Below, one piece after another: positions 22,703 to 33,783 of a stretch of DNA of 64,000 nucleotides. The position numbers were made by a program, and so were the translations under genes. Source of the DNA: Augochlora pura. Taxonomy: Eukaryota; Arthropoda; Insecta; Hymenoptera; Halictidae. How positions within the stretch are numbered: the first letter of the stretch is position 1; every line of letters starts with the position of its first letter. Below the pieces are notes generated by a model that was not told the origin of the DNA, did no database searches, and was given only the letters and a program-made list of their open reading frames with translations. Location of the stretch: assembly GCF_028453695.1 (NCBI RefSeq), contig NC_135773.1, positions 7,688,001 through 7,752,000 on the forward strand, given 5' to 3'.

Positions 22703-22889
22703 TTAACCCTTTGCACTCGAAGACATTTCAACTACAAATATAAAATAATTTTTCTTTTCATATAACAGTTACACTTTTAACAATTTTTTAAATCTGAGCC
22801 TCGGTGATATCTATAAAAATAATTTTAGAACGTGGTATAACAATTTGAATGGCACCTCAGAGTCGCCACTTGAGCGCAAAGGGTTAAAA
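22703..22889. mobile_element. piggyBac-like MITE, family B, compact copy
   Basis: 187 bp with TTAA at both ends. Left end TTAACCCTTTGCACTCGA; right end, reversed, TTAACCCTTTGCGCTCAAG, then GGCGACTCTGAGG. Its single-copy interior is a useful reference for the expanded copies at 14393, 29898 and 59571. Confidence 0.88.
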
Positions 22890-23645
22890 TATCTCAGTAT
22901 TTCAATAAAAATAGCTTTACATTACTTACAAAATAAACAATCGAAATATTTACCTTACATTTACAAAACTCTTATATAACTCTAAAAAAATAGAGTTAAT
23001 AAAAGAGATAAATCTCAAGTCACAAACAAATCTCAAACAACCCTTAAATATGTAACAACCCCTAAATAATCCTCGCGAAGGCAAAAACTGCAAAAGCAAG
23101 CGATTCCATTCACGCTGTCATTTCATCGTGCGACGACTTCGACAATATCCGCGGCAGCGGGCCAGCGAACTTTTCGATCGCGTCGCATAAAATATCCAAA
23201 AATCTACTATCCGCAGAATCCCGGAAGAAAGTTCAGAGGTGATCGACCAAACGGCCACATATATTTTTAGCAGGGACGCGCGCCGGCTTTCGGTGCGCCG
23301 TGGGTAATGTATCGGGCTTGGGCGGGCGTACGGAGCGGAGCCAGCGCGAAAGTTTCGCCGCAATAACGTGCAGTTTGACAGAAACTTTATCGGATAGGAT
23401 CTGAATTTACGGGAGGGGCGCGCAAGCATTCAGTCGGAGCTGGTCGCCGGGTATCGAGCACCCCACGGTCTTCACCGCGATGGTAATTCCCGATTAATCA
23501 CGGCGTCTCGCGGGCACGGAGCCGGGGCGCCAGTGTTGGAGGGCAATGTTCGTGTTCGGTACAACTTACGACAAAGGCGTGGTAAGGCGTAAAGGAGGGG
23601 TGTCTTTTTCGAAATAGGCTCTGACTGGTTATTGTTAAAGTCAAA
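22890..23645. other. AT-rich then GC-rich unique sequence
   Basis: Open frames at 23118-23429 and 23472-23710 on the minus strand are short and lack domains. No gene recognised. Confidence 0.5.
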
Positions 23646-24437
23646 GAAAAGCAATCAGTGAGAATTAGAAATGCGAGAAAAGGGTAGCAGTCTATCTTTA
23701 AAAGGAACATTTTTTGGACTAGCAGAGTTGTCGTAGCTAAGTGGTAGTCGCCACAATATTATTAATAATATTATAATATTACTATTTTTAATATTAAAAT
23801 ATATACTGTTGTGATGGAAATAGTTTCATGACTTTGGTTTAGCAGCGAGGGAAAGGAAAAGGCACTTTGTTTCGTCCTGAGCCCACTAGAGTACTCATCA
23901 GTAAGGCTAACTAGCGATTTCTGCCTTAGATAAGGCTAAAAGGACGTTTTCAGCGTATATATAGAAACAGGGACGCTCTTAGGTAGCTTTCGTGAAAGTA
24001 ACTCATCTGTTGGCGAGTGTCCAAGGTAATCGCCACAATACTATTTATAATATTATAATATTACTATTTTTAATAATATATAATAATTTCTATATAATTT
24101 AATAAATATATACTGTAGCGATGGAAGAAGTCTCATGACTTTGGTTTGACAGCGGGGAGAAGAAAAGGAAGTCTGTTTTATCCTACGCCCGCTAGAGGAC
24201 TCTTAGTTTTATAGTGGATCTTGCCTTAGATAAGGCTAAAACGACGGTTTCGGCGCATATACAGAAATGGGGGCGGTTTTTGGTTGCTTTGGGGAAAGGA
24301 ATCCATCTGTTGGCGACTACCTTCGGTAGTCGCCACAAAGGAAAACCAATCAGCGAGTATTACCAATGCGTGAGCGCATCAGTAGTCTACCTCTAGACAG
24401 AACATTTTTCAGAACATCAAAATTGTCATAGAATTCG
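23646..24437. repeat. LTR-like tandem duplication with hairpin ends
   Basis: Two blocks of 231 bp (23807-24037) and 224 bp (24114-24337) begin TGTTGTGATGG or TGTAGCGATGG and end in TCGCCACA, an imperfect TG...CA inverted end as in LTRs. Each has a TATA-like GCGTATATATAG or GCGCATATACAG. Similar AT-rich spacers precede both, and an extra TCGCCACA end lies at 23748-23755. A 90-bp flank (23646-23737) is duplicated at 24343-24437. The second block ends in a perfect hairpin, TGGCGACTACC-ttc-GGTAGTCGCCA. No reverse transcriptase is present. Confidence 0.7.
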
Positions 24438-26308
24438 AGGATCTTACACCTGCCGAGAAAAAGTATAACCTATAAGCCCCAGGCTAAATACATTCTTTCG
24501 CCGCTAAATTCCGTTCCTACATTTTACACAGTCCACACATACAACGTCACAATTCCTCGCTATAACTGGCAACACCATGACGCCCCAACAGGCAGCAATT
24601 GCACTTTTCAAGTCGCGGCGTCGAGCCGCTCGCACGGAAGGCCCGTGTGGCATGGAAAAGGGCTGCGCTGTTGGCCGAGGGCCGCGCGAGAGGGTAAGAA
24701 TCAAAGCGAATTAGAGCCGCGCCGCTGGTACCCGCCCTACGATTGACACTTAAGCCGTAAATTGCTTACTCTCCCCTACCAATAATGACGCGATTCCCGC
24801 GCTATCGTTTTACGTCGCAAGCGCGCCGATCACCGCCAACACACGGAACACTGTTCGGTGGCCGCGCCGTCAAAGGAGAGGCTAGATTAGACCGGCAACT
24901 ACATCGATCCCGTGTTCGCGCTTCCTAGAGCTCGGCTATGGTGCTCACGCACGGACGCTACGACGTGTCCTTGCCCTGCCACGCAACCGCCGATACACGC
25001 GCCCTTAGGGCTCGACGTTGTTCGAGTCCTTTCGACGGAATATTTGTCGATGGTTGTTCTACAAATTGGAACATTTTATTCGATTATGGTTTGTCATTAT
25101 TAGTCATATATATTGTTGTAAGAGTGTTCGTTATAAATATTTGAACTTATAAAAATTTGAAACTGGAAAAACAGATGAAACTGTAATAAAATTTTGATCT
25201 CTAACTATAGCTAAAAATATAATAATAATGATAAATTATATTAATATTAATAATAAGAAACACCGAATTCTACAGTGTTTTTTCGACAATTAGCCTCCTT
25301 TCACCGTATATTAAATAGTAATAAAATATCTTCTCATTAATTAATTTTTCACAGTATACTAAATTATTTTCACAGTGTGATAAATAAAATAAAATCCAAG
25401 ATTACATGAACAATATCTAACATAATTCCTACCCCGTCGCTGCAGTCAATAATCACCTATTTATAGAAAGAAACGCTCTCCCAATCTTAATAATTTACAA
25501 TGAAGCACTGGAAGTTCAAATTTGAAGTTTCGCGGTCTAACAATAAACGCCATAAATATGCATGTTACAAAGCGACCGGCATTAACGCCGACCAAACGCC
25601 GGCTAAATGGAAAGTCGCCCGAAACTGGCACGTCGCTCAAAGAAGCTCGAGAGCGATGAATTTCTATGCGATCGAATAGAAACAAAACGGCGCGGCGCTA
25701 TACGTATCTGCGGCGAGGGGGGATGAGTTTAATGTTGTTCGCCGAGTGCGACTGACTTCGCCGGAAATATATCGCCCGATTTCAATGCGAAAAGAATCCC
25801 ATCCGTTCGCTTCGATTTAACCGCGCTCGCGTATACGTTCTCCCCCCGTCGAAAACCGTAGACCGGTCGCGGACCGCGGCGGAATACACTGCGAAACGGC
25901 GGGATTCGCTGTGTGGGAACCCGGTTATGAAATCCCGGTCTTCTCCCGCCTCTCGCGAAATGCGCCACGGGACAGTGAAATACGCGTATTCCGCGGATCC
26001 TCCGTGACAGCCTTCAGACGGCCCCGTGAATTTGATGCTAACGCAAAGCGCGCGCGCGCGTTTCATAATGCACCGTCGCACGCTCGTGGATATTCGATTA
26101 TCCCTTAATTGGTATCGTGTCCCTCGCTATGGTGTTGCGTCACTAGTGTTCTACGGTTACCTGAATTTTTGTTGAGAATGTATTTGGTATCAGTGCTGAT
26201 GATGACAACTATAGTTAGGTCACTATATGTCACTATTAGGTTACTATTGCAGGGGACCCGGAATAAGTGGGTAATATTTTGGACAATATTTTTTCTACTA
26301 AATAAATA
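24438..26308. other. Unique sequence, GC-rich and AT-rich blocks
   Basis: 24500-25060 and 25540-26100 are CpG-rich with chance open frames. 25130-25440 is AT-rich. A CG tract lies at 26048-26060. No gene recognised. Confidence 0.5.
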
Positions 26309-26400
26309 GATGTCCAAGTCAGGACATTTTTAAGCCGTTTTTAAGACGTTTACTATGGGACGACATTATCACGTCTTAACGACACCGCAAATTGGACATC
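26309..26400. repeat. 92-bp nested inverted repeat
   Basis: Outer arms GATGTCCAA (26309) and TTGGACATC (26392) are perfect inverted copies. Inner arms TAAGACG and CGTCTTA are also inverted. Its GACGTTTACTATGGGACGA block resembles sequence just before the 77-bp array at 39010. Confidence 0.65.
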
Positions 26401-27485
26401 CTTAGCATAACAGGCTAAGGATTTTTATTTAAAGCGTAAATAAAGTTAATAAACTCAAAACATATTTTCTAACATAAATAAATATAAATAACCTTAACAA
26501 ACTTAAAACACGTCTTCTAGGCATTTTTTATGCTTCGAATATTTCTCAACTAAATCAGACAAGTGCTTCCATGTACAACCCTAATACAGCCGATTAAAAT
26601 ATGCATACAATAATAAATAAAAATAAAATATACATACAGTAACAAATAAAAATAAAATATACATAAAATGTACAATACCTCCCTATCATCTCAGGTGTCA
26701 TATCGGTACAAAAAGCACCGACCGCTTACTCCAAACCACCCTTTACCGTACAAACATCCTCTACACACACACCTGCACTCTTCATATAAAAACTAATTGC
26801 TGCCATAAAGGCAGCATTGCTATAACGCCATTCTCTTACCGACAACGTTTAATCTTCGAAAAATAAAAAAAGGGGGAAAATACGAAATCCTCTTTCGTCT
26901 AGCGTATTACGAGAGGCAAAGTGGGTCCCGGCGGGAGTAATTGCGAAGGGGGATCGTCGAAGCAAGGGTTTAATGATAATAATTAGACTGCCGGAGTTTA
27001 TGCATATTTATAGTTTCCATCCCTCGAAGACCTAGCGGAGATGGAAAATTAAACGAGGATCTTCTTTCCTTTGCCGGCCGCGCCGACGCCGCCGCCGCGG
27101 CACAATTAGGGACAAGATCGGATTACGTTGAATTATGCCGAATCATGTGCTCCGGAATTTTTTTTCATACCTGCGAAAGGGATCGTCGCCGACCGGACGG
27201 TAGCGAACGCAGGCGGACGCGTTTTCCGTTCGCTTTTTCTCCTGCGAACCGAATTTAACTATGACTAATTTGAACGGTAGAACCGTCGGCATTATTCAGC
27301 AAGTAATATTGTTATACCGTATACGGAAACAACATCGTTCCGCGCTGGCTACCAGGCCCACCGGTGTCTATCAATTGAATCATCGGCATGCAAACATCGT
27401 GGCCATCGCACGAACAATGAAACTCACTTAGAGAGCAGAGCTAACCGTTTACAATGGGAGCGATCGATCGGACGGGGGGGAACGA
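26401..27485. other. AT-rich then unique sequence, possible regulatory DNA
   Basis: 26596-26669 is a 29-bp repeat. 26880-27450 is unique and balanced in GC, with TAATTG and TAATTAG motifs. A minus-strand CTTTCGCAG directly followed by GTATGAAA (junction 27171/27170) resembles a weak ratchet site. No gene recognised. Confidence 0.45.
26596..26669. repeat. 29-bp tandem repeat
   Basis: About 2.5 copies of a 29-bp unit contain AAAATATACATACA and end in AATAAAAAT. Confidence 0.88.
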
Positions 27486-27868
27486 CAGAAAGAGGAGAGG
27501 GGGAGAGAGATAGAGAGAGCATTAACGACTAATTACAATTAACCCTTTGCACTCGAAGAGTTACAACTGAAAATCTAAAATAATATCTCTGACTTACAGC
27601 ACTTGTTGCGACGCGTTGTGTTGAGGTTATGTCAGGGGAGTGTGACAGAAAGATGAGTGATAGAGACAGATAAGGAGAGAGAGATAGATAGAGAACAACA
27701 ATGGCTAATTACAATTAACCCTTTGCACTTTTACATTACAACAGCGAATCTAAAATAATGCAATCAAACAATTTTATCGATATTACATCGCTATAAAATG
27801 AAACAATTTTAATGCTGTTTGTTGCAATTTCAGTGCCTCGGAGTCGCCACTAGGGTTTAAAGAATTAA
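27486..27868. mobile_element. Duplicated family B left ends plus one degenerate copy
   Basis: TTAACCCTTTGCACTCGA begins at 27539 and has no right end. A second left end at 27715 is followed by a degenerate family B body that reaches GTGCCTCGGAGTCGCCACT near 27832-27851. Both left ends are preceded by GAGAGATAGA and CTAATTACAA, so a 176-bp segment including its microsatellite flank was duplicated. Confidence 0.72.
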
Positions 27869-28161
27869 TCGCAAGCCATTTCCTTCAACCTTACACGACG
27901 CAATCTCCGCAGCCGTCGACTTCCGCGATCGAATAATTTTGACAAATCGCGCCGCTGCGAGAAATATTATTACGGCCCTGGCCGTTCGACCGTTAACAAT
28001 TTCCCATCGATAACAATTTCCATCGAATCGGCCTTCCGAAACCCAATTAAGAGAAAAAAATATATATGAATGCGACGGGCAATTAGGAGAACACGTACCG
28101 ATACTGATGAATAAGCAATACAGTGGCCGCGGAATAAAAATGTCAGGAGTGGGGGCAGAGA

Positions 28162-28203
<42 letters not shown>

Positions 28204-28334
28204 CAAACACCGAAAATATCGGATATCCGGGGCTTTCGTCGAAAAAAAACTTCCATTCGGTGGACCGGGGGCAGCGAATGAGAAAAATATCGGAATCGTT
28301 TCGGTCAACGGAGATGGAGATTATGACGAAGCGT
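27869..28334. other. Unique sequence with a GA tract
   Basis: No gene recognised. Frames on both strands across the GA tract at 28165-28202 are artefacts. Confidence 0.5.
28165..28202. repeat. (GA)n microsatellite
   Basis: About 19 GA dinucleotides. Confidence 0.97.
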
Positions 28335-28371
28335 TTAACCCCTTCGCTAACGCTGACGGATATAACCGTCA
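28335..28371 (+). mobile_element. Solo left end of a family A TTAA element
   Basis: TTAACCCCTTCGCTAACGC is followed, at the same 19-bp offset as in the full elements, by TGACGGATATAACCGTCA, a near-perfect palindrome. No right end is found nearby. Confidence 0.6.
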
Positions 28372-28611
28372 CGTGAACGTCGGCGCACCGCGACGGTATT
28401 TTCTTTCTCTTTTTTTTTTTCGTTCTCGTCTGACGGTTGGTTGATTATCGATACGGCATTTATGTATGAATTTTTATGCGATTAATTAACTGGGGATGAC
28501 AATGTGAAGAGTAGGGGTGGGTTGTTGATGAGGTGAATTGTAGTGGGGGGTTGTAATGAAAGGTGAGAATATGTGGTATTTATTGAAAATTTATTGCGAT
28601 AATTATAAAAT
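28372..28611. other. Unique sequence
   Basis: A T-run at 28410-28420, then G/T-rich DNA. No gene seen. Confidence 0.5.
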
Positions 28612-28745
28612 GTATGTGAATTTTATGTGAATTGTATATGAATTATATATGAATTATATATGAATTATATATGAATTATATATTAATTGTATATATGGAT
28701 TATATATAATTATGTATATGGATTATATATAACTTATATATGATT
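28612..28745. repeat. 11-bp AT-rich minisatellite
   Basis: The string ATGAATTATAT repeats about ten times with small changes. Confidence 0.88.
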
Positions 28746-28947
28746 TAAATATGCATGATATTTATTCCATCTTTTGCATTTAATTACCTTAACACAGTAA
28801 ATTTTAATTTAAATAATTATAAATTATTATTATATTATAATAATTTAAATAATTATAAAAATTTAAATAATTATATTCATCAAAATTATCACTTCACTTA
28901 GGACCAAAAAGAATTAATAATAATTTTAAAAGTATGTCACCCATTAC

Positions 28948-29211
28948 AAGAATATCCTATTTAAATATTCCATATAAAATTACTGGTTCAGAATTTTTAA
29001 AAAATAAAATGTTTTATCAGAAATATGAAGAATTTCTAAGAATAATTTTAGAATTAAAAATGTATATTACATATTTCACTAAAAGTACGTTGTTCATTAA
29101 AAGAACATTCTGTTGAAATATTTTATATAAAATTACTGATTCAGAAATTTAAAATAATGTACTATTAAAAATAGAAAGAATTTTTGGAAATAATTTCAGA
29201 ATTAAAAATTA
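28948..29211. repeat. 153-bp direct tandem duplication
   Basis: Copies start near 28948 and 29101. Both contain TATAAAATTACTG, then TTCAGAA, and end AGAATTAAAAAT. Divergence is substantial, so the duplication is old. Confidence 0.82.
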
Positions 29212-29897
29212 AGTCTAACACAATAATCCACGATGAACGTTATTAATACCTTGACAAAGATCTAAAGAAAAATCTACATTTTTGCTTGTTACTATTTTTT
29301 CCATATACTAGATTTTTATTATAAAAAACGATCACGTGACCGGCGAAGCGACGCCGACGCGATATCGACGGCCGATTTCCATTTACAACCCAATAAGGCG
29401 ACCGTCGGATAAATTTTATACAGGGGCGGATACCGGGGGATGCAAATCATCGGACTCGTTCATAGTGAAACGATTGATTAAACAATCTCATGGAAATTAT
29501 TTTGTTCGGCCGTTTCCAATTTTCTCGACCCATTTGCCGGCAAGCTTCGTTTAACGTTAAAACAGTTCGGCCGGATCGTGAAACGCGATTCGCAACCGAA
29601 ACCGGCTAGCAAAAATATCTCGATTACCGAGCGAGCTGTGCCGAAAAAGAAATATTTTGTTACGTTTACGAGCGAGCTGTAACCGCGATTAACGTTGCCG
29701 TACGCCCTACGCGTTATCTACGCGTTAATTGCCCGCGATGTTAATTCGTCTCGCGTAACATTTGTCGAAATTTATATCATCAATTGTTGTTTGTTACTTA
29801 AGAGCTCTGGTTACGGTTTACATTGTTACTTAATTACCGTCGTCGTCGAATGACTCTTATTTGTAGCCTCTTTGCAACCACGTTAATATTAACAATA
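29212..29897. other. Unique sequence, possible regulatory DNA
   Basis: 29330-29770 is unique and moderately GC-rich, with TTAATTG and GATTAAC motifs. No gene recognised. Confidence 0.45.
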
Positions 29898-30173
29898 TTA
29901 ACCCTTTGAATTCAAAGCTATTTTAATTGAAAGTCTAAAATAATTTTTCCGACTTACAGTATTTTTATTTTCTATAATTTTGATAATAGGTATGAAAATT
30001 ATTTTGCAGCGTGGTATAACAATTTTTTGGTTCCAAACTTTGATAATATATATAAAAGTTATTTTGAAACCTGATATAACAATTTTATAGATCCAAACTT
30101 TAATAATATAAATAAAAATTATTTTGAAACGTGGTATAGCAATTTTAGCGATATCTCAGAGTCAAAGGGTTAA
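29898..30173. mobile_element. piggyBac-like MITE, family B, interior triplicated
   Basis: 276 bp with TTAA at both ends. Left end TTAACCCTTTGAATTCAA; the right end is shortened to ATCTCAGAGTCAAAGGGTTAA-type sequence. The interior carries about three copies of a 60-bp unit with TTATTTTGAAACGTGGTATA (near 29999, 30059 and 30119), homologous to the 64-bp unit at 59687. Confidence 0.82.
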
Positions 30174-30578
30174 CATAGAACCGCGATACTTCGACAAGTA
30201 TAATATGAAGCTAGGATTTTTCTAATCGATATTTGTCCGCAATTAACTCGAAGAAGTATGGGACCAGGGAAGATAACATTTGCTCGAACTATCCTATACT
30301 ATTACAGCCCCTTAACTCAAACAACCCGCGAACTATGCATAATTAATCGTCGAATGTGAACAAGCGTCGAACCAGCTGGAAATATTTAGAACGTCGAGCC
30401 AAAATTAGTCGACGGAAAATTAATGTGACGGTGGCGTCGACTAAACAAAGGTAATTATACAAATTAAAAATCTCAGACTACTTTTATGAAATGAATTCTC
30501 CTTTTATATATTTATAATTATATATTTAATATGTATACCATGTATTTTATAATTATTTGTGACTATACTATAGTTATC
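30174..30578. other. Unique AT-leaning sequence
   Basis: No gene recognised. It includes TTAATTA-type strings near 30340 and 30415. Confidence 0.5.
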
Positions 30579-30847
30579 TATATTATAACTGTTTATGCTA
30601 TAACTATCTCTATTATAATTATTTATATCATAGCTAATTATATTATTACTGTTTATGCTATAATTATCTCTATTATAATTACTTATATCATAGCTAATTA
30701 TATTATAACTGTTTATGCTATAACTATCTTTATTATAATCATTTACATTATAACTTTATATATTTTAAGTATTTATATTATAACTTTATATATTTTAAGT
30801 ATTTATATTATACCTATTTATATTATAACAATTTATATTATACCTAT
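30579..30847. repeat. 60-bp AT-rich higher-order minisatellite, cut by a gap
   Basis: Three 60-bp units (30579, 30639, 30699) contain TATAACTGTTTATGCTATAA, followed by shorter TTTATATTATAACT subunits up to the N block. A 163-codon frame through it is an artefact. Confidence 0.9.
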
Positions 30848-30947
30848 NNNNNNNNNNNNNNNNNNNNNNNNNNNNNNNNNNNNNNNNNNNNNNNNNNNNN
30901 NNNNNNNNNNNNNNNNNNNNNNNNNNNNNNNNNNNNNNNNNNNNNNN
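30848..30947. other. Assembly gap (100 N)
   Basis: Exactly 100 N between an AT-rich minisatellite and a (GA)n tract. Confidence 0.99.
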
Positions 30948-33514
30948 GAGAGAGAGAGAGAGAACTCTGCCTCCGCAATGGCCATTCTATCGTTATCGCT
31001 GCGAGATAGCGGTACAGCTTGAACCGCTGACTTCCACGGCCTACGTCAGCCGAGATAGAGCATGACTCGACTCTCGTTACTCTCTTTCTCTTTCTCTCGT
31101 GGTGTAGACCTTCTATACTAGGCCAGCAGCCGATATGCACACACCTCTCGGTCTGCTCGCGCACAGGTAGTTCCTTTCTTCGTCACCTTCGTGATACCGA
31201 ACGGGCATCGGCCACGCGAGCCATCGAACCGTATTGTTATGGGGCCACCGGGAATGCTCTTCTTTCGTCTCGAGTGAAAATCCATATCTCCTTGGTCTAC
31301 CTAGCCAAGGTAGAGAGAGGCGAGACGGGGTCTTTGGCTTATCGGCGCATCGCTCGCGTGGTTCGCGTGGCTCGGGGAAGGACGGGCGTCCATTTCGCGT
31401 CTTATCGCTGCTACGGAGGCGAAGTGGATCCTCCTGCTCCCCCTCTCTCTCTCTCACCCTCCTTCTTTCTCTTTCTCTAGCTTTCTTTAGCTCACCCTCT
31501 CTCTCTATCTCTCGCTCCTACTATCTCTCTTTAGCTATCTCTCTCTCCCTCTTCCCTTTTCTGTCTTTTTTGCTCTTCCTTTTTCTCTCTTCCTCTTTCT
31601 TTCTATTTTCCTCTTTCGATCTCTCCCTCTCTCTTTCACTGTCTTGCTCTTCTCCTCACGCCTGCTTTTCTCCAGACACTGCTATTTCCGCGACCCCACG
31701 GTACCCCCCGATCGAATCGACACCCTTCGCCGACGATGCATCCCGCCGGTCGCTTCCACTTCCGTGGTTTTAATTCGCCGTGTTATCGCGAGCACTCGCC
31801 CCCGAAGGCTCCTTGCGATCCTCGTTCGAGCTGGAATTAACCATCGCCTCGGAGAATCGAGTCTTTAGCACCTCGTAAATCTTTTCAGCCCTTTTGCCGC
31901 GCGACGGCGACGGCGGCGGCGGCGGCGACGAAGACACTCGTCGCGGAGATGTTTCGGGAGACAATGACGCGCAATGGAGTCACCGCTGCTGTGATGGGGT
32001 CTTTGTTGTGATGAACTTATTTTCTTTTATGCTATTCCTTGCTTTCTTGGGACTTTTTGTTATTATTATAACGATGTTCAGGTTTTTGAATATTTCCTTT
32101 TTGGAATATAATTACGTAATATATTGAGCGTTTGACCTTTAGTAACAATATTGAAGTCTGGATCGAATTCTATAATACTCTTGTCATGAATATTTAAATA
32201 TTCCAGAATTATTCTATTCGAAGATATTCTAAGTTGTGTTCTAAGTATTCTATTGTTGTGATCGAGGTCTAAAAATTGCAATTTGTTTTTTATTCAGAGA
32301 CGAGGAAATCGTAGGTGATTATTTATTTATAAAAATTCCAATCCGCTTTGACAATTAAAAGGCAATTTTCCAGTATTATTATAGTATTCATACTTTATAT
32401 ATTTTTCACAGTACCTACTCATTATTACTACAGAAAAATCACGCCACTGGTCTTGCAATCGTACAGAAGTCTTCACACCTGTTCTAAAACCTTAGTCAAA
32501 GAACAGGTAGTTCTCCCCCCTCCGAAAAATCCGAATTTTAAAATTCCATAAAAATTCCAACAAAGTACAAACATTCAAGAAATGAAATTGATACCAACAA
32601 CTAAACAAAATGCTACGTTTCCACGAAACTTTTGACATTTACGAGGCGTTTGTAAAAGTTTAAAAATACATTTCAATTAAAGGACACGGACATCGATGGA
32701 ACGATTGTTTCGGCCGCGGCCCGCTTCGGCATTTAATACCCTGAATTAATCGGTCCGAAATTTATAGAAAACGCCTCGGCGGCTGTAGTATAAAACAGCC
32801 CGGCGGGGCGGGCGTGTGACGCGCGGCATGAATTAGCGCGGCCGATAGAAAACACTCGTCGTACAGAAAACAACAACGCTTGTTGTATAGAAAAACAGGC
32901 ATCGTCCGTGTCGCGGAATAAATTCGGCCCGCCGCGGGGTCCGCGCCGCGCACGGCATTTGAGCGCTCGAACAAAAACCTGTTACCGATTTCAGCTACGA
33001 CTCATTGCCGGTTTAACCGGTCAATTAAATCACAGACGGGGTATTCGCGCGCGCGCTCTTTTTATAAACACAATACGAGCGTATTTATTTCATTAGGAGA
33101 ACTCGATGGGGGGGGCGGGGCTGCGCAATGATTTTCACGGATCGCTCGTTCACGTGGCACGGATTCGACATTCCGTTTGCGTTTAAATGGCCAAATATTT
33201 ATTCATTCGCGTAACGGCCGTGTAAAGTTCGCCGTTTATACGTCGCGTGCGTCGATTAGGCGAAACGCGAGAGTACCGGCGCCTTTCAGCGTTTTTCAGC
33301 GTGGCCTGCGATTTCGCGCAGTGATACGGGTCGATATTGATCAGACGCGCGCGGTTAACCTTTTTATATGCAATGACGTCTTCGATACGTTATTCGTTTC
33401 ATATATTATCGTAGACTTTATCGCCGAGAAATAAAGTCGGCAGTGTAAAAAATGTATTGCCGCTGGTATTTTATCATTTACGGAACTGCTAATTTATTAT
33501 TCTTACGACGTTAC
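30948..33514. other. Unique and pyrimidine-rich sequence
   Basis: Starts with (GA)n at 30948-30962 and holds the CT tract at 31441-31660 and (GGC)n at 31911-31926. AT-rich sequence follows at 32000-32600, then a unique GC-rich block at 32640-33420. Frames at 31234-31773 and 31113-31457 are artefacts of the CT tract. No gene recognised. Confidence 0.5.
31441..31660. repeat. Long CT-rich tract
   Basis: About 220 bp of CT dinucleotides with TTT, GCT and AT interruptions; strongly strand-asymmetric. Confidence 0.92.
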
Positions 33515-33783
33515 TTAACCTTTTGCCGTACCATTTTTTTTAGAATTTTTCATATTTCATTAAAAATATTTCATATTTCATTAGAATATTTTTGATCGCA
33601 CTAATTTCTTAGAAGAAGAAGGAATTTTATATTTATATGGTGTGCTTACGTCTATTCGAATGTTTAAATATCGGTAACAAGAGCATAAAATTTGAGAAGA
33701 GAATAAAATTTATACCTAACAGCTTATTGTTATAAATAAGCTCCATCACGAGTCTGATTCGCTAAAGTACGGCAAAGGGTTAA
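33515..33783. mobile_element. Family C TTAA-type MITE, complete
   Basis: 269 bp with TTAA at both ends. Left end TTAACCTTTTGCCGTACC; right end, reversed, TTAACCCTTTGCCGTACTTT, a near-perfect inverted repeat. Interior blocks ATTTATACCTAACA and ATCACGAGTCTGATT are shared with 19435-19741. Confidence 0.83.

Noticed and set aside
31234..31773. 179-codon plus-strand frame
   Set aside because: The middle third is translated CT microsatellite; no supported exon.
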